Of a stretch of 12,290 bases of DNA, positions 7,391 through 12,290 are shown piece after piece. Under the pieces are notes generated by a model. That model did not search any database and was not told where the DNA came from. It saw only the letters and a program-made list of their open reading frames with translations. Source of the stretch: CAKSFT01 sp045603125 (GTDB taxonomy: Bacteria > Bacillota > Clostridia > UBA1381); NCBI GenBank assembly GCA_045603125.1, contig JAZULN010000067.1, positions 1 to 12,290 of the forward strand, given 5' to 3'. The position numbers and the translations under genes are program-made. Numbering within the stretch: the stretch's first letter is position 1; each line of letters starts with the position of its first letter.

Positions 7391-8372
7391 AGTAAGTAGT
7401 GTTTTTAATATATCAAGACTTATTGCGATTATTTCGGTTATAACGGCCCATACCTCTTTTAATATAAATAATCCTGTACTTTATAATCTGATAAAACGGT
7501 TTTCTTCCATTGGTGTGATTGTATTTATAATAGTAAGCGGGTATTATTTTAATCCTCAAAAATATGTGACGGTAAAGAAATTTGTAAAATCAAAAATTAC
7601 TACAATTATTTTGCCGTGGATATTTCTAGGGACGTTGGTGTTTTTGGAATCAAAAATTGTCATGGGTGATGAGATTGGATTTTGGATTTGGTTTAAGTTT
7701 TTAATAGGTCATAATTCTTATTTATATTATTTGACGGTGCTTATGCTTTGTTATTTAATATATTTTTACCCTGTCAAACATAACAAAATTACCATTACGG
7801 TTATTATATCCTTTTTGATAACTATTATATCCCAGCAATTAACTGCATGGGGGATTTTGGCTGTAAAAAGTATTTACCTGACAAATTATCTAAATATTTT
7901 TAATTGGGTAGGATATTTTGGATTGGGTCTGTGGCTTAAAAATATAGATGTATATAAGCTTTTAACCCTATTCAAAAAATATATAATTGCCATTATAGCA
8001 CTTTGGATGGGTATTTTTATAATGGCATATTATCTTGATAACACTACGGGATATTTTAGTTTATTTGCAATCCCGCTTCAGGTTTTGGGTGCGATTATTG
8101 TATTTGGGATATCTTCTTTTGATGTGTTAAATTGTAAATTAACAAGATATATCTCAAAAATATCATTTTGTGTGTATCTTTTGCACATGGCGGTGGTGCC
8201 GGTGGTTTATAAATTTTTAGGAAATATGTATTTTATAAAGTTGTTTGTACCTATGGTAACTCTTTTGCTGATAGCGGGATTGATTTTTGTGGGTGAGAAG
8301 ATTGCAAGAATATTCAGGCTCGAAGGACTCTATTGTAAACTGTTGGGGATAAGAGGGGAAAGAAAAGTATGA
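7362..8372 (+). CDS. Acyltransferase-3 family membrane protein
   Basis: This is a 336-residue polytopic protein with about ten hydrophobic segments and the usual length of the acyltransferase-3 family. The hallmark first helix reads ISRLIAIISVITAH (17-30), with Arg19 and the family's catalytic His30. It is followed by VFIIVSGYYF (54-63), the conserved SGY/F motif, and near the C-terminus by SFCVYLLHM (268-276), a typical Y-L-x-H turn. Such proteins move acetyl or other acyl groups (or succinyl) onto sugars at the membrane, so this one likely O-acylates the exported glycan or its lipid-linked unit. The substrate is unknown. The start ATG lies inside the end of the polymerase-like gene (29-base overlap), with AGGAAGG at 7343-7349 and a longish 12-base spacer. 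The stop overlaps the next ATG as ATGA. The region is notably AT-rich, partly because membrane helices use A/T-rich codons. Confidence 0.88.
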   Translation: MNQQVNGTNKVSSVFNISRLIAIISVITAHTSFNINNPVLYNLIKRFSSIGVIVFIIVSGYYFNPQKYVTVKKFVKSKITTIILPWIFLGTLVFLESKIVMGDEIGFWIWFKFLIGHNSYLYYLTVLMLCYLIYFYPVKHNKITITVIISFLITIISQQLTAWGILAVKSIYLTNYLNIFNWVGYFGLGLWLKNIDVYKLLTLFKKYIIAIIALWMGIFIMAYYLDNTTGYFSLFAIPLQVLGAIIVFGISSFDVLNCKLTRYISKISFCVYLLHMAVVPVVYKFLGNMYFIKLFVPMVTLLLIAGLIFVGEKIARIFRLEGLYCKLLGIRGERKV

Positions 8373-9541
8373 AGATAACATTCTATTCAAATTATCTTAC
8401 ACATCACCAAATACCGTTTTGTAATGTCATGTACAGCAGATTGGGAGATGATTTTAAGTTCATATCTTCTACCGTCATGGAGGAGGAACGCAAAAGCGGG
8501 GGTTGGAGTCTAAAGGAGCAATATCCATATGAACTTAAAAGTTACATTGATGACTTTACACGAAATGAGGCTATTAAAATTCTCGACGAAAGTGATATAG
8601 TTATATGGGGGGAAAAATATAGCGAACTGGTTAAAGAACTTATAAGAAAAGATAAAACGGTTTGTTTTTGCAGTGAAAGAATCTATAAAAAGGGACGGTG
8701 GAGGATATTTTCACCAAGAGGAATTTATAACATATTATCAAAGCATACTAAAAACAGGAAAAAGAATGTGTATATGTTGTGTTCCAGCGGATATACAGCG
8801 GGTGATTTTTCACTTTTGGGAGCCTATAAAAACAAGTGTTTTAAGTGGGGGTATTTTCCCCAACATATTGTCTATGAAGACGAGAAAAGGATTATAAGCA
8901 ATAAGGGAAGAGAAAAAATTGAAATTTTGTGGTGTGCAAGATTTCTAAACTGGAAACACCCTGAAAATGCCATAGACGTAACAAGAAAACTTATAGAAAA
9001 TGGAAGAAATGTCCACCTTACAATGATAGGAAACGGACCCATGAAGGATGGCATAGTGGAGAAAGTTAAAAACTACGGGATATCGGACAAGATAACGTTT
9101 ATAGAAAAATTGTCACCAGAGGAAGTAAGGGCACAGATGGAAAAAAGCAATATTTTTCTGTTTACATCGGACTTTAATGAGGGATGGGGAGCCGTTCTTA
9201 ATGAAGCGATGAACAGTTATTGTGCGGTGGTGGCAAATCACGCTATAGGTGCGGTTCCGTATCTTATGAAAGACGGAGAAAACGGGTTTATTTATAAAAA
9301 TGGTAGTATAGAAGATTTATATAGAAAAACAGAAATTTTGGTTGATAACAAGGAGATAAGAGAGACTTTTGGGAGAAATGCCTATAAAACGATAATAAAC
9401 GAATGGAATGCAGAAAATGCTGCAGACAAACTGTTGGTTCTATTGGGAAATATGGTCAAAAAAGAGCAGCTGGATATTTATAAAGAAGGGGTTTTAAGTA
9501 AAGACGCATTTTTATCAAATAATTGGTATAAGGAGAAATGA
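8369..9541 (+). CDS. GT4-family glycosyltransferase
   Basis: The protein is a complete 390-residue GT4 enzyme. The N-terminus (MKITFYSNYLTHHQIPFCNVMY) has the family's early N-Y-x-x-H-Q-x-P pattern, common to enzymes that read NYLTPHQIPL-like text. The donor domain begins at IEILWCARFLNWKHPENAID (about 184-203), continues through LTMIGNGPMKDGI (217-229) and VRAQMEKSNIFLFTSDFN (253-270), and ends in a canonical EX7E motif, E271 to E279 (EGWGAVLNEAM). It would transfer a sugar in the cytoplasm; specificity is unknown. The ATG overlaps the previous stop as ATGA, and a GAGGGGAA site lies about 10 bases upstream. The C-terminal 25 residues are charged and poorly conserved, as is usual. The stop TGA at 9539-9541 lies one base before the next ATG at 9543. 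Confidence 0.92.
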   Translation: MKITFYSNYLTHHQIPFCNVMYSRLGDDFKFISSTVMEEERKSGGWSLKEQYPYELKSYIDDFTRNEAIKILDESDIVIWGEKYSELVKELIRKDKTVCFCSERIYKKGRWRIFSPRGIYNILSKHTKNRKKNVYMLCSSGYTAGDFSLLGAYKNKCFKWGYFPQHIVYEDEKRIISNKGREKIEILWCARFLNWKHPENAIDVTRKLIENGRNVHLTMIGNGPMKDGIVEKVKNYGISDKITFIEKLSPEEVRAQMEKSNIFLFTSDFNEGWGAVLNEAMNSYCAVVANHAIGAVPYLMKDGENGFIYKNGSIEDLYRKTEILVDNKEIRETFGRNAYKTIINEWNAENAADKLLVLLGNMVKKEQLDIYKEGVLSKDAFLSNNWYKEK

Positions 9542-9542
9542 T

Positions 9543-10532
9543 ATGTGTAAGGTTAGTGTGATAGTTCCGGTATATAATGTTGAGGATTATATCAGAGAAT
9601 GTCTTGACAGTTTGATAAATCAAACTTTGACGGATATTGAAATTATTCTGGTTGATGACGGTTCAAAGGATTTAAGCGGAACTATTTGCGACGAATATGC
9701 AAAAAAGGATTGTCGTATAAAGGTTATACATAAAGAAAACGGCGGACAAAGTTCTGCAAGAAATGCTGGACTCAAAGTTTCAACCGGTGAATACATCCTG
9801 TTTGTAGATAGCGATGATTATATAGTTGAAAACACATTGGAAACCCTGTTAAATGAAGCGAAAAAAAATGATGTTGATATAGTTCACGGGGATATAAAAA
9901 ATGATGCCGAAAGACTGGAAGATAAAGAGTTTAGAAAACTAAACTGCGACTACAAGAAGGTTACCTGCAGTGAGTTTCTGGAAGAAAAGATAAGAACTGA
10001 GACCTATGATATTGTTCCAGTTTTGTATTTTGTCAGGAAAGAATATCTTGAAAAAAATAACATCATATTTCTTGAAGGCTATTTTTATGAAGACCAGCTG
10101 TGGACTATGGAATTACTTTCACAGGGAGGAAGCATTGTAAAGATAAGATTCCCCTATTACTATTACAGAATGGATAGACCGGGAAGTACAACAAACCATA
10201 TGTATTTAAAAAAGGGAACTGATGCAGCGGTGATATGTAATAAGATGGCAGATTATATTAACAATTACGGTGACGAAGATTGTAAAAAACAATTAAAGGC
10301 GATACTTTTGATGTCTGTTTATCAGTTTACGAGAGTTTGGTTGAGACTGTCAGGGAACGACAGAAAAATATCATGGAGAACGATAGATGAAGATTGTTTT
10401 TTATTAGCTCTTGAGTGCGAGGGAGCATATAAGCAATTAAAGGAAGAAATTTTGAAATTTTATAAAAATAAAGAACTTCAGGCAATAAAGTATGGTATTA
10501 GAAATCGTGTGAGAAAAATGATAAAAAGGTGA
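9543..10532 (+). CDS. GT2-family glycosyltransferase (first of three tandem)
   Basis: This complete 329-residue protein opens with the GT2 (GT-A fold, inverting) core: VSVIVPVYNVEDYI (4-17), IILVDDGSKD (34-43, with the nucleotide-binding DDG at 38-40), GQSSARNAGL (68-77), and FVDSDDYI (87-94), holding the metal-binding DSDD. The acceptor-side motif FYEDQLW (181-187) supplies the usual catalytic E/D pair. The C-terminal part (about 190-329) is variable and likely sets acceptor specificity; the end is basic (RNRVRKMIKR), consistent with membrane association. It probably adds a sugar by inversion to the lipid-linked unit. AGGAG at 9531-9535 precedes the ATG with a 7-base spacer. The first 95 residues are close to those of the next two genes, pointing to duplication within the locus or a shared ancestor. 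Confidence 0.94.
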   Translation: MCKVSVIVPVYNVEDYIRECLDSLINQTLTDIEIILVDDGSKDLSGTICDEYAKKDCRIKVIHKENGGQSSARNAGLKVSTGEYILFVDSDDYIVENTLETLLNEAKKNDVDIVHGDIKNDAERLEDKEFRKLNCDYKKVTCSEFLEEKIRTETYDIVPVLYFVRKEYLEKNNIIFLEGYFYEDQLWTMELLSQGGSIVKIRFPYYYYRMDRPGSTTNHMYLKKGTDAAVICNKMADYINNYGDEDCKKQLKAILLMSVYQFTRVWLRLSGNDRKISWRTIDEDCFLLALECEGAYKQLKEEILKFYKNKELQAIKYGIRNRVRKMIKR

Positions 10533-10533
10533 T
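10526..10533 (+). promoter_or_regulatory. Ribosome binding site AAGGTGAT for the second GT2 gene
   Basis: AAGGTGAT, an anti-16S-like sequence, spans the previous gene's stop codon and ends three bases before the ATG at 10537. It fixes the start and suggests re-initiation by ribosomes finishing the upstream gene. Confidence 0.55.
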
Positions 10534-10536
10534 AAG

Positions 10537-11565
10537 ATGTGTAAGGTTAGTGTAGTTGTGCCGGTGTATAATGTCGAAGAATATTTGGGCGAATGTATTG
10601 AGAGTTTAATTAATCAATCCTTCGAAGACATAGAAATAATTCTGGTTGATGACGGTTCAAAAGATTCAAGTGGTGCTATTTGCGATGAATATGCAATAAA
10701 GGATAATAGAATAAAAGTTTTTCATAAAAAAAATGAGGGTGCATCTGTCGCAAGGAAATTTGGAGTTGAGAATTCTTCTGGTGAGTATATATCTTTTGTT
10801 GATAGTGATGACTATGTTGAAAGAGATTTTATAAATGAATTGTATAAAGGGATTACAAAAAATGATGCGGATCTGGCAGAATGTGATTATAATACTTTTT
10901 CCCCGACATTTTCCAGAAGAAAAGAACTCTATAATAGAAATTTGATTCTAAACAAGGAAGAATTTCTTGGTATTATTGTAAAAGGCACGATCGTTGATGG
11001 TGAAGTTGCTGTTGTGATGTGGAATAAGCTATACAAAAAGAAAATAATCAATGAGTTGATAAGTGATTATGGAGAGTCGCTACTTGAGGATTATATTTTT
11101 AACATTCAGTATTATGCAGGTGTTAATAAATATGTATATATTGATAAATCACTAATAAATTATCGCCAGCTTCAAAATAGTCTTTCAAGGAAGTATAATC
11201 CAAACATGTATTTGATTTTGAAGCAGGTTCAAAAGCTGAAGCTTAATTTCATGGAAAATATCGGATTAAATGACAACGAATGTATGGAACTTTCAAATCG
11301 GTGGTACATAAAATATGTGCATAACTATTTAAAGAATATGTTTGCTATGAACAACGGCTTATCCGCAAGTGAAAAGCGTCTTGTGGCTATGGAAATTTTT
11401 AAAGATTCTCAGCTAAAAGAGATTTGTGGAAATATGAAGGAAAAAAATGAATTTATAACAAATATATTGGATGGAAACTTTTCAAAGAATATAAAAGAAC
11501 TAAGAAATTTTGGATATAAGATAAAGCTAAAACATATCTTGAGCAAAATAAAAGGGATTTTGTAA
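10537..11565 (+). CDS. GT2-family glycosyltransferase (second of three tandem)
   Basis: This complete 342-residue GT2 enzyme has MCKVSVVVPVYNVEEYL at the start, DDG at 38-40, GASVARKFG (68-76; Lys where ARN is more usual), and VDSDDYV (88-94) as the metal-binding motif. The later VMWNKLYKK (160-168) and LLEDYIFN (182-189) are the second-half motifs of this GT2 branch, with the ED pair as likely catalytic residues. The C-terminal 140 residues differ from the first GT2 and carry a run of basic and hydrophobic residues near the end (GYKIKLKHILSKIKGIL). It would transfer a different sugar, or use a different acceptor, than its neighbour; neither is known. The gap to the upstream stop is four bases. 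After its stop a 35-base gap precedes the third GT2, the longest intergenic space here. Confidence 0.94.
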   Translation: MCKVSVVVPVYNVEEYLGECIESLINQSFEDIEIILVDDGSKDSSGAICDEYAIKDNRIKVFHKKNEGASVARKFGVENSSGEYISFVDSDDYVERDFINELYKGITKNDADLAECDYNTFSPTFSRRKELYNRNLILNKEEFLGIIVKGTIVDGEVAVVMWNKLYKKKIINELISDYGESLLEDYIFNIQYYAGVNKYVYIDKSLINYRQLQNSLSRKYNPNMYLILKQVQKLKLNFMENIGLNDNECMELSNRWYIKYVHNYLKNMFAMNNGLSASEKRLVAMEIFKDSQLKEICGNMKEKNEFITNILDGNFSKNIKELRNFGYKIKLKHILSKIKGIL

Positions 11566-11583
11566 GGAGTAGAATATTAAATT

Positions 11584-11590
11584 AAGGAAG
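11584..11590 (+). promoter_or_regulatory. Ribosome binding site AAGGAAG for the third GT2 gene
   Basis: AAGGAAG sits 10 bases before the ATG at 11601. An in-frame GTG at 11592 is only one base after this site and is therefore unlikely. A second purine stretch (TAAGGAG, 11563-11569) overlaps the upstream stop and has no well-spaced start behind it. Confidence 0.6.
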
Positions 11591-11600
11591 TGTGGGATAT

Positions 11601-12290
11601 ATGGATAGACCATTAATTAGCGTTGTTGTGCCAGTGTATAATGTTGAAAAATATATAAGTAGGTGTATAAATAGTATTATCGGACAGGAATATAAAAATA
11701 TAGAGATAATTCTTGTGGATGATGGTTCCCCTGATAATAGTGGGGAAATATGTGATGAATATGCTCAGAGGGATGAGCGAATAGTGGTTGTTCATCAAGA
11801 AAATAGAGGACTATCTGCTGCTAGAAACTGCGGTATAGATATCAGCCAAGGAGAGTATATATGCTTTATTGATAGTGATGATTGGATAAGTAGCGATTAT
11901 GTAAGCACTTTATTTGGTTTAATAGTAAACAATGATGCTGATATGGCAGTGTGTTCTTATGTAAAAGCAGAAAAGGAAACTGATTTTGAAAATAACAGTG
12001 AGCCTGGTGTTATAGATCAATATGACAATATCCAGGCATTAAAGAAAATATATAGTTCAAGTGATTATGAAAGAATAAATACAGTAATAGCATGTAACAA
12101 ACTATATAATAAAAGATTATTTCAGGATATAAGATATCCAGTGAACAGATATTATGAAGATGGCGATGCCATATATAAACTATTATATAATTCTAAAAAA
12201 ATAGTGTACACAAAAAAGGCTATGTATTATTATTTTGTAAATCATGATAGCATAACAGAAAGAAAGATAAATGAGAAAAAAATAATTGAT
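11601..12290 (+). CDS. GT2-family glycosyltransferase (third of three tandem), 3' end outside window
   Basis: A frame of 230 codons runs from ATG 11601 to the last base without a stop, so the gene continues beyond the window. The visible part is the whole GT2 catalytic domain: LISVVVPVYNVEKYIS (5-20), IILVDDGSPDNSG (36-48, DDG at 40-42), GLSAARNCGI (70-79), FIDSDDWI (89-96, metal-binding DSDD), ACNKLYNKRLF (164-174) and YYEDGDAIYKLL (184-195, ED at 186-187). These match EpsJ-like or WcaA-like inverting transferases of capsule loci, which usually run 310-350 residues, so about a third is missing. The substrate is unknown. Its text is nearer the commonest GT2 consensus (SAARN, SPDNSG, DSDDW) than its two neighbours, so it may be an older or separately acquired copy. 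A short antisense frame over its start is a shadow and is not listed. Confidence 0.92.
   Translation, partial: MDRPLISVVVPVYNVEKYISRCINSIIGQEYKNIEIILVDDGSPDNSGEICDEYAQRDERIVVVHQENRGLSAARNCGIDISQGEYICFIDSDDWISSDYVSTLFGLIVNNDADMAVCSYVKAEKETDFENNSEPGVIDQYDNIQALKKIYSSSDYERINTVIACNKLYNKRLFQDIRYPVNRYYEDGDAIYKLLYNSKKIVYTKKAMYYYFVNHDSITERKINEKKIID

Noticed and set aside
11566..11600. Internal promoter or terminator in the longest gap
   Set aside because: The 35 bases hold a ribosome binding site but no pair of -35/-10 boxes at a workable spacing and no stem-loop with a T-run.
11613..11798. Antisense open frame over the third GT2 gene
   Set aside because: It lies opposite the highly conserved catalytic domain, shows no recognisable protein text, and is the expected shadow of AT-rich GT2 coding sequence.

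Overview
The window is an internal piece of a surface- or exo-polysaccharide biosynthesis locus. All twelve genes I can support lie on the + strand, packed end to end, and the first and last run off the window edges. The DNA is AT-rich. Nearly every start is ATG preceded by a purine-rich GGAGG-like ribosome binding site. The protein sequences, including a TupA-type ATP-grasp enzyme and GT4/GT2 enzymes typical of Gram-positive capsule loci, suggest a low-GC Firmicute, most likely a gut or anaerobic Clostridia (Lachnospiraceae-like). That placement is an inference from style, not from a marker gene.

Layout: 1-1185, GT4 glycosyltransferase whose N-terminus lies outside the window; 1187-2320, second GT4; 2337-2867, left-handed beta-helix (hexapeptide repeat) acetyltransferase; 2855-3733, TupA-like ATP-grasp ligase; 3730-4932, third GT4; 4935-6155, fourth GT4 with a cysteine-rich insert; 6152-7390, polytopic O-antigen polymerase/ligase-like protein (candidate Wzy); 7362-8372, membrane acyltransferase-3 protein; 8369-9541, fifth GT4; 9543-10532, 10537-11565 and 11601-12290 (open at the right edge), three tandem GT2 glycosyltransferases with closely related N-terminal domains.

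Working model: an initiating phosphoglycosyltransferase outside the window would load the first sugar on undecaprenyl phosphate. Up to eight glycosyltransferases seen here would extend it on the cytoplasmic face. The hexapeptide acetyltransferase and the ATP-grasp enzyme would decorate sugars or intermediates, a flippase outside the window would export the unit, and the polytopic protein at 6152 would polymerise it outside. The acyltransferase-3 protein could acylate the sugar at the membrane. Five junctions overlap (three of them ATGA) and the remaining gaps are at most 35 bases, so the genes are very probably one translationally coupled operon. No gap approaches 300 bases. I see no convincing internal promoter, terminator, RNA gene, mobile element or CRISPR.

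I see no clear evidence of a wholly new system. The most distinctive points are the divergent ATP-grasp enzyme inside a glycan operon, the tandem GT2 array, the Cys-rich insert of the fourth GT4, and the large number of transferases for a single repeat unit.
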